From assembly GCF_004349355.1 (NCBI RefSeq), contig NZ_SMFK01000006.1, positions 1 through 64,000 of the forward strand: DNA of 64,000 nucleotides, read 5' to 3'. Positions 14,535 through 23,358 of this stretch are shown one piece after another. Positions within the stretch are counted from its first letter, which is position 1. Each line of letters begins with the position of its first letter. The notes under the pieces are model-generated. The model did not search any database. It worked only from the letters and a program-made list of their open reading frames with translations, and was not told the origin of the DNA. A program made the translations under genes and the position numbers. The DNA comes from Flavobacterium cellulosilyticum (GTDB lineage Bacteria; Bacteroidota; Bacteroidia; Flavobacteriales; Flavobacteriaceae).

Positions 14535-16295
14535 ATGAGATTTTTAGGAAATGTATTGGCAACAATCATAGGGTTATTTATTTTTTTAATGCTCTTCATT
14601 TTTGGAATAGCTATTATTTCAACAATTTTTGGAGGAGATACAGTTGAAATATCCATAAAAAACAATTCAGTTATCGAATTAAATTTAGAACACATTAAAA
14701 ACGATTATGCTGGTAAATACAAAGATCCATGGATTTCTTTTTTATCAGACGGAGAAAAACTAGGCGTTTCTGACATTATAAATGCTATTGATGCAGCAAA
14801 ATCAGACAGTGACATTAAAGGTATTTCAATTTTGAATGATGGATCCGATTTAGGAATGGCACAAAGAAAAGCCTTACGTGACGCTCTTGAAAATTTTAAA
14901 AAATCAGGAAAATTTGTCATGGCCTACGCCAATTCTTATTCGCAAAAGGAATATTATCTCAACTCGGTTGCAAATACTATTTACCTAAATCCTGTTGGCG
15001 ATTTTGATTTTAAAGGATTATCCGCAGAAATTATGTTTTTCAAAGATTTACAAGAAAAAACAGGTGTTAAAATGGAAGTTATTCGACACGGAAAATACAA
15101 AAGTGCCGTAGAACCTTTTCTGGAGAACAAAATGAGTGATGCCAATAGAGAACAAACCTTAGCATTATTAAATTCCATTTGGAGTTCGATTACCACTGAC
15201 ATTTCGAAAAGCAGAAACATTTCAATTGCTAAATTGAATGAAATTGCCAATGGTCTTCTTGCCAGAAGTCCCGAAATGGCCAAAGCCGAAAATTTAGTTG
15301 ACGTAGTGGCCTATGAAGACGAATATCATGATGCCATTCGAAAAGCGTTGAAAGTGGACAAAGACAAAGATTACAACAAACTAAGTATTTTAGATTATGC
15401 TCGAAAAGTAGCTACAACCTCAGGTCAATTTGAAGTAAAAAATAAAATTGCAATTATCTATGCCCAAGGTGTAATCATGAGTGGCGAAGGGGATGTAAAT
15501 AAAATTGGCGAAGGCTCCATGCGTCGTTCCTTGATTGAAGCTCGTAAGGACACTAACGTTAAAGCAATTGTACTTCGAATTGACAGTCCGGGAGGAAATG
15601 CATTGACATCAGATTTAATCTGGAGAGAAATCGAAATAACTAAAAAAACAAAACCTGTCGTAGTTTCTATGGGTAATTATGCCGCATCCGGGGGATATTA
15701 TATAGCATGTAATGCCAATACAATTTTCGCTGAAAACAATACCATTACTGGTTCTATTGGTGTTTTTGGTGTATTGCCAAATTTCACACAATTAGCAACA
15801 AAAATTGGCATTCATACTGAACAAGTAAAAACAAATGAAAATGCTGCTGAATATAGTCCTTTTTTACCAATGGATGACAAATTTAAAGCAGTCACTACTG
15901 AAAGTGTAGAACAAGTGTATAACATCTTTGTATCTCACGTTGCCAAAGGTCGAAAAATGTCTTTTGCTCAAGTGGACTCCATTGCTCAAGGAAGAGTTTG
16001 GTCAGGCTCTCAAGCTTTAAAAATTGGACTAGTGGATAAAATTGGCGGATTAGACGCTGCATTAAAGGAAGCAGCCAACTTAGCCAAAATAAATTCCTAT
16101 AAGACTCAAAACTTTCCAGAATTCAAAAAAAATATTAATGATATTTTAGAAAATTTACCTTTTGCAAAATCGAAAGAAACCTTCCTAAAAGAAGAGTTAG
16201 GTGACGAAAATTTTAGAATATTGAATCAAATAAAAAAAATACAATCTCAAAGAGGAGTTCAAGCAATGATGCCTTTTGAAATAAACATACAATAA
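14535..16295 (+). CDS. sppA: Signal peptide peptidase SppA, 67-kDa (tandem) type
   Basis: 586 residues. Membrane-bound serine protease (S49) that degrades cleaved signal peptides. One N-terminal transmembrane helix (about 7-32) anchors it, with both S49 repeats on the far side. The N-terminal repeat carries the general-base Lys in 'VIRHGKYKSAVEPF' (about 187-190). The C-terminal repeat carries the nucleophile in 'SMGNYAASGGYYIAC' (Ser near 384). The Ser in one repeat and Lys in the other is the arrangement of the E. coli 67K enzyme, so a tetramer with shared active sites is expected. It has its own promoter box upstream and a strong terminator at 16321-16357. Confidence 0.95.
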   Translation: MRFLGNVLATIIGLFIFLMLFIFGIAIISTIFGGDTVEISIKNNSVIELNLEHIKNDYAGKYKDPWISFLSDGEKLGVSDIINAIDAAKSDSDIKGISILNDGSDLGMAQRKALRDALENFKKSGKFVMAYANSYSQKEYYLNSVANTIYLNPVGDFDFKGLSAEIMFFKDLQEKTGVKMEVIRHGKYKSAVEPFLENKMSDANREQTLALLNSIWSSITTDISKSRNISIAKLNEIANGLLARSPEMAKAENLVDVVAYEDEYHDAIRKALKVDKDKDYNKLSILDYARKVATTSGQFEVKNKIAIIYAQGVIMSGEGDVNKIGEGSMRRSLIEARKDTNVKAIVLRIDSPGGNALTSDLIWREIEITKKTKPVVVSMGNYAASGGYYIACNANTIFAENNTITGSIGVFGVLPNFTQLATKIGIHTEQVKTNENAAEYSPFLPMDDKFKAVTTESVEQVYNIFVSHVAKGRKMSFAQVDSIAQGRVWSGSQALKIGLVDKIGGLDAALKEAANLAKINSYKTQNFPEFKKNINDILENLPFAKSKETFLKEELGDENFRILNQIKKIQSQRGVQAMMPFEINIQ

Positions 16296-16320
16296 AACAT
16301 TTTAAACAATTAATCATATA

Positions 16321-16357
16321 AATTCCGTTTGAGTAAATAACTTAAACGGAATTTTTT
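16321..16357 (+). terminator. Terminator of sppA
   Basis: 14-bp stem AATTCCGTTTGAGT / ACTTAAACGGAATT (one G-T type mismatch), 5-nt loop, followed by a T-run. Confidence 0.9.
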
Positions 16358-16383
16358 TGATAAAAGCTAAACACCTATTTTTG
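16356..16383 (+). promoter_or_regulatory. Promoter for the AsmA-like gene
   Basis: TTTG (16356-16359), 16-bp spacer, TATTTTTG (16376-16383) matching TAnnTTTG, about 50 bp before the ATG. The -33 box lies in the T-tract of the sppA terminator, so its identity is less certain than the -7 box. Confidence 0.5.
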
Positions 16384-16433
16384 TATAGTAAGGCAAGGTT
16401 TTTATAATTCAATTAAAAATAAAAAATAGCAAT

Positions 16434-19088
16434 ATGATAATGAAAATAGTTAAAATCACTGGAATAATTGTTGTTACACTTGTTTTGGCCTTATTTGCAA
16501 TCCCCTATTTTTTCAAGGACCAAATTAAAGCTAAAATTTCCCAAGCAATAAACGAAAATGTAGATGCCAAAGTCTCATTTGCGGAAGCGGATTTAAGTTT
16601 ATTCGAAAATTTTCCCAATGCAACTGTTTCAATTGGAAAATTGGTTATCATCAATAAAGCCCCATTTGAGGGAGATACTTTGGTTTCATTAGACGAATTA
16701 AAATTAAAAATGTCGATCAAAGAACTTTTTAAAGGTAAAAATGAATCGATGAATATTCAAGGAATTTCTTCAAAAAACGGATTGATAAACATCATTTTCA
16801 ATAAAGACGGAATTGCTAATTACGACATTGCATTAAAAAATAAAAAAGAAAATGACACAGCAAAAAGCAAAGCCTTGTCATTGAAAATCCAACAGTATAA
16901 AATTGAGAATTTCAAGTTCAAGTATTTTGACGAAAAATCAAAAATCAAGATGATAATCGACAGTTTGAACCACGAAGGAACTGGTGATTTTGCTGCACAA
17001 AAACTTGATTTAGTAACAAAATCGACTGCAAAAATATCGTTAGATTTGGATAAAGTCAATTATATGCGAAATGTTTCGCTGACCTTAGATGCCGTTTTAG
17101 GCATCGATTTAGAGAATAGTAAATATACTTTTAAGGAAAACAAAGCGCTTATCAATCAATTACCATTAGAATTTGATGGATTTATACAAATGGTAGATGC
17201 AGGTCAGGAATACGATTTAAAATTCAAAACGCCAACCTCATCTTTCAAGAACTTTTTAGGGCTCATTCCTTCAGTTTATGCCTCACGTTTAGACAATGTA
17301 AAAACAACTGGTGATTTTACTATTATTGGCTTTGCCAAAGGATTGTATTCTGACACAACTGTGCCTAAATTCAACATTGAAATTGCATCGAACAATGCAT
17401 CGTTTCAATATCCCAATTTACCAAAATCTGTCAAAAACATTGTAATAGATACGAAAATCATTAATGAAACAGGTATCTTAAACGATACTTATGTCAATCT
17501 CGACAAACTATCTTTCAGCATTGATCAAGATGTTTTTAATGCTAAAGCCAATATTAAAAACATTACTCAAAACGCATTAGTCGATGCTGTTTTGAAAGGA
17601 ACAATCAATTTAGGAAATGTGTCAAAAGCGTATCCAATTAAATTAGAGAAACCATTATCAGGAATTTTAAAAGCGGATGTAACTACAAAGTTTGATATGC
17701 AATCAGTAGAAAAAAGTGACTATCAAAACATCAATAATGCGGGTACAATGAGTTTGTCGGGATTCAAATATACTGACGAAAATGGCAAAGAAATGATTAT
17801 TAGCAATGCATTAGTACAGTTTAACCCAAGTCAAGTGAACTTGAAACAGTTTAATGCTTCAACAGGAAAAAGTGATTTAAGTGTAACCGGAGTTTTGGAA
17901 AATTTCTACGGTTTTATATTTAAAAATCAGGAATTAAAAGGAAACTTCAATATGGTTTCCAATCAAATAGCAGTGAGTGATTTTATGACTTTTGGCGAAA
18001 CTAAAAAAACCAACCCGAGCGACAGCGAACAGCCAAAGCAAACAAAAAATGCCGAAGCCATGAAGATTCCGGCTTTTCTTAATTGCACCCTTACCGCAAA
18101 AGCAACTACAGTTTTATACGATAATTTGACCTTGAAAGACGTTTCAGGAAAATTGATTGTTAAAGACGAAAAAGTAACATTAGAAAATGTAAAATCTTCC
18201 ATTTTTGGAGGGATAATTGCTGTAAATGGTTCGGTTTCCACCAAAGGAAAAACGCCAACATTCGACATGGATTTAGGACTCAATCAAGTCGATATTGCCC
18301 AATCTTTCACACAATTAGAAATGTTAAAAAAAATCGCACCTATTGCGGGAATTATCAACGGAAAATTGAATTCTACTATCAAGTTTAACGGGAACCTTAA
18401 TTCTACAACTATGTCTCCTGATTTAAAATCGCTTTCTGGAGATTTGTTAGGACAACTACTTTCGACTACTATCAATTCCAGTAATTCTACATTATTGACA
18501 GCTTTGACATCAAACATCAAATTTCTTGATTTGAAAAAAATTAATTTAAATGATATAAAAGCGGCAATTACTTTCAAAGACGGGAAAGTAAATGTGAAAC
18601 CTTTTGATATAAAATACCAAGATATAAAAGCGACAATTGGTGGAACACATGGTTTCGATCAAAGCATGAATTACAGTTTGAAATTTGATGTTCCTGCAAA
18701 ATATCTTGGATCCCAAGCCAATGCAATAATAGCCAAATTGACTCCTGCAGATGCTGCAAAATTGGAAAACATCCCCATTAATGCATTGATGACTGGTAGT
18801 TTTTCTAACCCAAAAATCACAACCGATATAAAATCTGCAGTCACAAACTTGACTACTCAACTGTTTCAACAACAAAAAACCAAGTTAATTGAAAAAGGCA
18901 CATCATCCCTTACTGATTTAATTAATAAAAATAAAAAACCTGGTGATACGACAAAAACTGTTATTCCTGCTACCAAAGAAGAAGTAAAAGAAAAAGCCAA
19001 GGAAGAAGTTACTAAAAAAGCCAGTGATTTACTAAATGGCTTATTCAATAAAAAGAAAAAAGTCGAAGAACCTACACCAGCAGAATAA
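16434..19088 (+). CDS. AsmA-family inner-membrane/periplasmic protein
   Basis: 884 residues. A single N-terminal transmembrane helix (about 5-27) is followed by the AsmA N-terminal domain ('VSFAEADLSLFENFPNATVS', the family signature), a long beta-taco-like middle, the AsmA_2 C-terminal domain (about 600-800) and a Lys/Glu-rich tail ('KAKEEVTKKASDLLNGLF'). AsmA-like proteins (TamB, YhdP, AsmA) are thought to form bridges that move phospholipids between the inner and outer membranes; direct evidence in Bacteroidota is limited. ATG 16434 and ATG 16440 are both possible starts. It is monocistronic between the sppA terminator and the 19172 hairpin. Confidence 0.85.
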   Translation: MIMKIVKITGIIVVTLVLALFAIPYFFKDQIKAKISQAINENVDAKVSFAEADLSLFENFPNATVSIGKLVIINKAPFEGDTLVSLDELKLKMSIKELFKGKNESMNIQGISSKNGLINIIFNKDGIANYDIALKNKKENDTAKSKALSLKIQQYKIENFKFKYFDEKSKIKMIIDSLNHEGTGDFAAQKLDLVTKSTAKISLDLDKVNYMRNVSLTLDAVLGIDLENSKYTFKENKALINQLPLEFDGFIQMVDAGQEYDLKFKTPTSSFKNFLGLIPSVYASRLDNVKTTGDFTIIGFAKGLYSDTTVPKFNIEIASNNASFQYPNLPKSVKNIVIDTKIINETGILNDTYVNLDKLSFSIDQDVFNAKANIKNITQNALVDAVLKGTINLGNVSKAYPIKLEKPLSGILKADVTTKFDMQSVEKSDYQNINNAGTMSLSGFKYTDENGKEMIISNALVQFNPSQVNLKQFNASTGKSDLSVTGVLENFYGFIFKNQELKGNFNMVSNQIAVSDFMTFGETKKTNPSDSEQPKQTKNAEAMKIPAFLNCTLTAKATTVLYDNLTLKDVSGKLIVKDEKVTLENVKSSIFGGIIAVNGSVSTKGKTPTFDMDLGLNQVDIAQSFTQLEMLKKIAPIAGIINGKLNSTIKFNGNLNSTTMSPDLKSLSGDLLGQLLSTTINSSNSTLLTALTSNIKFLDLKKINLNDIKAAITFKDGKVNVKPFDIKYQDIKATIGGTHGFDQSMNYSLKFDVPAKYLGSQANAIIAKLTPADAAKLENIPINALMTGSFSNPKITTDIKSAVTNLTTQLFQQQKTKLIEKGTSSLTDLINKNKKPGDTTKTVIPATKEEVKEKAKEEVTKKASDLLNGLFNKKKKVEEPTPAE

Positions 19089-19136
19089 AAGCACAAATTT
19101 CTGGGTGAAGGATTACTTCACTAGTCTTTTATTTTT

Positions 19137-19260
19137 TATTGGAGTTCAGCGAACTACATTTGAAAGCGGAGTTTTTTTTATCCCATTTTTTTATGGGATA
19201 AAAAAAAACGGGAACGCAAATCCCGACCCGAAGTTTTTACGGAGGGTCATGCCAAAATTA
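19137..19260. repeat. Probable interspersed repeat built around a perfect palindrome
   Basis: The intergenic sequence has a GC-richer style unlike its surroundings. It carries GGGATTTGCGTT (minus strand, 19213-19224), which matches 11 of 12 bases of GGGGTTTGCGTT in the element at 29706-29820. In both, a variable hairpin lies next to this box. This looks like a dispersed flavobacterial repeat, possibly REP-like; copy number cannot be judged from one window. Confidence 0.45.
19172..19208. terminator. Bidirectional terminator between AsmA-like gene and DUF2797 gene
   Basis: TTTTTTTTATCCCAT / ATGGGATAAAAAAAA, 15-bp perfect stem with a six-T loop; T-run in either direction. The flanking genes are convergent. 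Confidence 0.85.
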
Positions 19261-19292
19261 AAATACTGTTAATCGTAGAATTTATAGTTTTT

Positions 19293-20087
19293 TTAGACAT
19301 TGATATTTACAACATAACCTTCGGAACTTCTAACATTAAAAACGGTACCGTCTTCAAAAATTAAGTATTGTCCTTTTATTCCAGTTAGTTTCCCTTGAAA
19401 ATTAGGCGTTTTATCTAAACTTAAACTTTTTATTTTTGTTGGATATTGTAAAACAGGAAAATGCATTTCATACAATTCATTTTTCTGAGAATAGAAAAAC
19501 TCTTGCACTTCTGAGGGAATTAAGTTTTCGACTTTCAATCTTTCGGCAATTAAATCGACTTGTTCCACATTATTTTGAAGCATTTTGCGCCAGTTGGTTT
19601 TATCTGCATAATGATTTTTTAAAGCAACTTCAGTAATTCCTGCTAAAAAACGATTGGGAACTTCTACAATTGAAATAGCTTGAGTTGCACCTTGATCTAT
19701 CCATCGTGTTGGCATTTGTGTTTTACGGGTCACTCCTACTTTCACTTCGCTTGACAAAGCCAGATAAACTATGTGGGGTTGCAATTGCACCTTTTCCTCA
19801 TAAACTAAATCCCTATCTTGAATTCCAAGATGTGCTGTACTTAATTCAGGTTTCATAATCCAATCACCCACAGCGGGACTCGAATAAAAACAATCATAAC
19901 AAAATCCTTGTCTAAATATTTTCTTTTTCTTGCCACAATTCAAACATTGATAACCCAAGAAATTAATTTCTAAATCCTTGTTAAGCAATTGATTTACATT
20001 TAAAAAACTATTTTCAAAAACTAAATAATATTGAATTGGATTCGCAAATTCTGTTTGCATTTTGGTAAGTACACCTTCGTATGTCAT
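19293..20087 (-). CDS. DUF2797 family protein with a C4 zinc motif
   Basis: 264 residues, the usual length of the family. Near the N terminus 'CLNCGKK' and 'CYDC' (Cys48, 51, 63, 66) form a four-cysteine zinc site. The central 'VYLALSSEVKVGVTRKTQMP' and 'RWIDQGATQAISIVEVPNR' resemble a GIY-YIG-like segment, which is how the family is sometimes described (inference). No biochemical function is established. Cytoplasmic: no signal or membrane segment. It ends toward a bidirectional terminator (19172-19208) and is divergent from the GH3 gene. Confidence 0.85.
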   Translation of the reverse strand: MTYEGVLTKMQTEFANPIQYYLVFENSFLNVNQLLNKDLEINFLGYQCLNCGKKKKIFRQGFCYDCFYSSPAVGDWIMKPELSTAHLGIQDRDLVYEEKVQLQPHIVYLALSSEVKVGVTRKTQMPTRWIDQGATQAISIVEVPNRFLAGITEVALKNHYADKTNWRKMLQNNVEQVDLIAERLKVENLIPSEVQEFFYSQKNELYEMHFPVLQYPTKIKSLSLDKTPNFQGKLTGIKGQYLIFEDGTVFNVRSSEGYVVNINV

Positions 20088-20162
20088 ATGATTTTTGATT
20101 GTAAATTAACAAATTCTGATTTTAGATCGCAATATTTTTCAGAATCTTTAAAGTAAATAGAA

Positions 20163-20189
20163 TTGTTTTTATAAAAAACACTATTTTTG
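20163..20189 (+). promoter_or_regulatory. Promoter for the GH3-family gene
   Basis: TTG (20163-20165), 16-bp spacer, TATTTTTG (20182-20189) matching TAnnTTTG; the ATG lies 80 bp further on. Confidence 0.5.
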
Positions 20190-20269
20190 ATACAAATACA
20201 AAGTTAGCATTTGTCAATTGAAAATCAAATCTAAAATCTAGAATCAATATTCTAATATCTTAAATCACT

Positions 20270-21796
20270 ATGCCAATAACCGTATTCAATTCAATAGCCT
20301 CTTGGATGCTCAAACAAAGAATTCATCAAATTGAACTTTTCTTGAAATATCCCAATGAAGTTCAGGAGGAATTATTAATGGATTTGATTCGGGCTTCAGA
20401 ATACACTTTATTAGGCCAAAAATACGATTACTCTTCTATCTATTCATATGCTACTTTTTCCGAAAGAATTCCCGTTTCTACCTATGAAGAATTACAGCCG
20501 CTTATAGAAAGAACCCAGAATGGAGAACAAAATATATTTTGGGAAACACCCATTAAATGGTTTGCAAAATCAAGTGGAACAACCAATGCCAAAAGCAAGT
20601 TTATTCCCGTAAGCCCAGAATCATTAGAAAATTGTCACTACAAAGCGGCCAAGGACTTATTATGCATGTATTTAAACAACAATGAAAATTCTGAAATATT
20701 TGTAGGTAAAAGCTTAAGACTAGGTGGAAGTTCACAAATTCATGAAAATAACAATACTTTTTTTGGGGATTTATCTGCTATATTAATTGAAAACATGCCT
20801 CTATGGGCCGAATTTAGCAGCACACCAAACAATAAAATTTCCTTAATGAATGATTGGGAAACAAAACTTTGTTCTATCATAAAACAAGTAAAATATGAAA
20901 ATGTAACTAGTTTTGCGGGAGTTCCCTCTTGGATGTTAGTATTATTGAATCGTTTACTCGAGGAAACTGGCAAAGGAAATTTACTGGAATTATGGCCAAA
21001 TCTTGAAGTTTATTTTCACGGAGGAGTAAGTTTTGAACCTTATCGCGAGCAATATCAGAAGATTTTACCCAAAAAAGATTTCAAATACTACGAAATATAC
21101 AATGCCTCTGAAGGTTTCTTTGCCATTCAGGATTTGAATTATTCCGATGATTTATTACTAATGCTGGACTATGGAATCTTCTACGAATTTATACCTATGA
21201 ATACCTTTGGAAAAGCTAATCAAAAAACAATTCGATTATCCGAAGTGGAACTTTGTAAAAATTACGCTATTGTTATCACTACAAACTCTGGTTTATGGCG
21301 TTATTTGATAGGCGATACCGTTCGTTTTACTTCATTAAAACCCTATAGAATCAGAGTGACTGGAAGAACCAAACACCACATCAATGTTTTTGGGGAAGAA
21401 ATAATGGTCGAAAATACGGACCAAGCTATTGCTAAAACTTGCCAAATTACACATTCAGAAATTGTTGATTATACGGTCGCTCCCATTTTTATGAAAGACA
21501 AAGAAAAAGGAGCGCACGAATGGATGATTGAATTCAAAAAGAAACCACATGATATGGTTCTATTTCAAAAAGTATTAGACGAAACATTGCAATCCTTGAA
21601 TTCTGATTACGAAGCCAAACGCCACAATAACATGACTCTAAATCAGTTAGTAATCAATGTAGCACGTGAAAAATTATTTTACGAATGGCTAAAAGAAAAA
21701 GATAAATTGGGCGGGCAACATAAAATTCCAAGATTATCCAATCAACGTGATTATATAGAACAATTGAAAAATATGCAGATAACTGTACCTCTTTAA
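20270..21796 (+). CDS. GH3-family acyl-adenylating protein
   Basis: 508 residues. Belongs to the GH3 branch of ANL adenylating enzymes, best known in plants for joining amino acids to jasmonate or auxin. The ATP-binding loop is 'WFAKSSGTTNAKSKFIPVS' (about 102-120). Others are 'YNASEGFFAIQD' (A5-like acceptor loop), 'GLWRYLIGDTVRF' and the hinge/C-terminal 'RVTGRTKHHINVFGEEIM'. A carboxylate is expected to be activated as an acyl-AMP; the bacterial substrate is unknown. No signal or membrane segment. The mini-lipoprotein starts 1 bp after its stop, so the two share a transcript. The family assignment is strong; function is open. Confidence 0.9.
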   Translation: MPITVFNSIASWMLKQRIHQIELFLKYPNEVQEELLMDLIRASEYTLLGQKYDYSSIYSYATFSERIPVSTYEELQPLIERTQNGEQNIFWETPIKWFAKSSGTTNAKSKFIPVSPESLENCHYKAAKDLLCMYLNNNENSEIFVGKSLRLGGSSQIHENNNTFFGDLSAILIENMPLWAEFSSTPNNKISLMNDWETKLCSIIKQVKYENVTSFAGVPSWMLVLLNRLLEETGKGNLLELWPNLEVYFHGGVSFEPYREQYQKILPKKDFKYYEIYNASEGFFAIQDLNYSDDLLLMLDYGIFYEFIPMNTFGKANQKTIRLSEVELCKNYAIVITTNSGLWRYLIGDTVRFTSLKPYRIRVTGRTKHHINVFGEEIMVENTDQAIAKTCQITHSEIVDYTVAPIFMKDKEKGAHEWMIEFKKKPHDMVLFQKVLDETLQSLNSDYEAKRHNNMTLNQLVINVAREKLFYEWLKEKDKLGGQHKIPRLSNQRDYIEQLKNMQITVPL

Positions 21797-21797
21797 A

Positions 21798-21929
21798 ATG
21801 AAAAAATTGTTACTAATAATGTTCTTATTATCGGTTTTGGCCTCCTGCGGACCACATAGAATGAGTTGTGGCGCTAGAGGGATTTGTAATTCCTTGTCCA
21901 AGGGAGAATTACTTAAATACAAAACATAA
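21798..21929 (+). CDS. 43-residue lipoprotein
   Basis: Begins 1 bp after the GH3 stop and ends before a strong terminator. 'MKKLLLIMFLLSVLASCG' is a complete lipoprotein signal with Cys17 as the lipidation site, leaving a mature peptide of only about 27 residues with two further Cys ('MSCGARGICNS'). No domain is recognised. The clean signal peptide, coupling to the upstream gene and the terminator directly after the stop support that it is real. Confidence 0.75.
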   Translation: MKKLLLIMFLLSVLASCGPHRMSCGARGICNSLSKGELLKYKT

Positions 21930-21930
21930 A

Positions 21931-21963
21931 AAATCCCGCATTGAATTTTTCAATACGGGATTT
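21931..21963. terminator. Bidirectional terminator between mini-lipoprotein and serB
   Basis: 15-bp stem (AAATCCCG.ATTGAA with one mismatch) and a 3-nt loop; A-run on one side and T-rich on the other. The flanking genes are convergent. Confidence 0.85.
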
Positions 21964-21983
21964 ATTTATTCTGAGTACCGTTG

Positions 21984-23219
21984 TTATTCCTCCATCATAT
22001 CTATATGTCTGTCGTGGTAACCTAAAAGATATAAAACACCGTCAAGACCTAAACTAGAAATTGAAGATTCAGCATTTTCTTTAACTTTTGGTTTCGCATG
22101 AAAAGCAATTCCTAAACCTGCTAAATTCAACATGGGTAAATCATTTGCACCATCACCTACAGCAATAGTTTGATTGATATGTATCCCTTCTTTTTCTGCA
22201 ATCGCTTTTAAATATTCAGCTTTTTTAGCTCCATCTACAATTTCACCTAAATATTTACCAGTCAATACGCCATTTTTAATCTCCAATTGATTGGCGTGAA
22301 CGTAATCAATCCCTAATTCTTTTTGTAAATATTCCCCAAAATAGGTAAAACCACCGGATAATATAGCGGTTTTATAACCGTAATATTTTAATGCTTTCAT
22401 TAAACGATGTGCACCTTTAGTTATAGGGAGGTTTTCAGCCACTTTTTGAAGTACCTCTTCACTCAAACCTTCTAACAAAGCCATTCGTTGTTTGAAGCTT
22501 TCATTAAAATCAATTTCGCCATTCATAGCAGATTCTGTAATGGCTCTAACTTGTTCACCCACACCATTCAATTCAGCCAATTCATCGATAACTTCAGTTT
22601 GAATTAAAGTCGAATCCATATCAAAACAAACCAATCGACGATTTCTTCTGTACATATTATCTTCTTGAAAAGAGATATCTACATCTAATCTCCCGGAGAT
22701 TTCCATAAAACTAGCCGTCATCTTCGATTTATCAACGATATTTCCTGTAACAGATAATTGAACACAAGAACGAGGATATTCTTCTTTTTCAACGACAGAG
22801 ACTCTTCCTGTTAGTCTAATGATGGAATCAATATTCAATTTTTGATCAGACATTATTTTAGTCACAGCCGCCAATTGTACTGCTGTCAATGTTTCACCCA
22901 AAACATTGATGATATAGCGTTGTTTGCGTTGTGCTTTTACCCAATTTTCATAATCAGGTATCGTAATAGGAATAAATTTAACATTAATCCCTAATTCATA
23001 GGCTTTGAACAACAAATCTTTTAAAACAGGACCAGAAGTGGAACCCGATTGTATTTCAAATAAAATTCCCAAAGAAAGTGTATCGTGAATATCGGCTTGC
23101 CCGATATCTAAAACGATGGCATCATAATTTGCCAATATGGATGTTAAACCAGCTGTTACTCCTGGTTTGTCCTGACCAGATACTTTTAATAAAATAATCT
23201 CTTTATCCTCTGTTGCCAT
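21984..23219 (-). CDS. serB: Phosphoserine phosphatase with N-terminal ACT domains
   Basis: 411 residues. Last step of serine synthesis: phosphoserine to serine. The N terminus holds two ACT-type regulatory modules (about 6-85 and 100-180; 'VSGQDKPGVTAGLTSIL' is a typical ACT start). The HAD phosphatase follows: 'CFDMDSTLIQTEV' with nucleophile Asp200 and Asp202, 'LSGGFTYFG', and 'GDGANDLPML' for Mg binding. Allosteric control by serine is plausible but inferred. It is convergent with the GH3/lipoprotein pair, and the clpX terminator lies just upstream of it. Confidence 0.95.
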   Translation of the reverse strand: MATEDKEIILLKVSGQDKPGVTAGLTSILANYDAIVLDIGQADIHDTLSLGILFEIQSGSTSGPVLKDLLFKAYELGINVKFIPITIPDYENWVKAQRKQRYIINVLGETLTAVQLAAVTKIMSDQKLNIDSIIRLTGRVSVVEKEEYPRSCVQLSVTGNIVDKSKMTASFMEISGRLDVDISFQEDNMYRRNRRLVCFDMDSTLIQTEVIDELAELNGVGEQVRAITESAMNGEIDFNESFKQRMALLEGLSEEVLQKVAENLPITKGAHRLMKALKYYGYKTAILSGGFTYFGEYLQKELGIDYVHANQLEIKNGVLTGKYLGEIVDGAKKAEYLKAIAEKEGIHINQTIAVGDGANDLPMLNLAGLGIAFHAKPKVKENAESSISSLGLDGVLYLLGYHDRHIDMMEE

Positions 23220-23295
23220 TTTTATTTATATAGGTTTACGGGGAACAAAAATCGGTAATCTATTGTTGATAAAAAAGTATATCGAGGGATTTTTC

Positions 23296-23334
23296 AAAAA
23301 GAAACCCGACAGCTTTGAAAATGCTGTCGGGTTT
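23296..23334 (-). terminator. Terminator of the clpX unit
   Basis: Perfect 12-bp stem AAACCCGACAGC / GCTGTCGGGTTT; on the minus strand it is followed by CTTTTT. It lies 25 bp beyond the clpX stop. Confidence 0.85.
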
Positions 23335-23358
23335 AAAATTTTATAAATCAAAAAAAAA

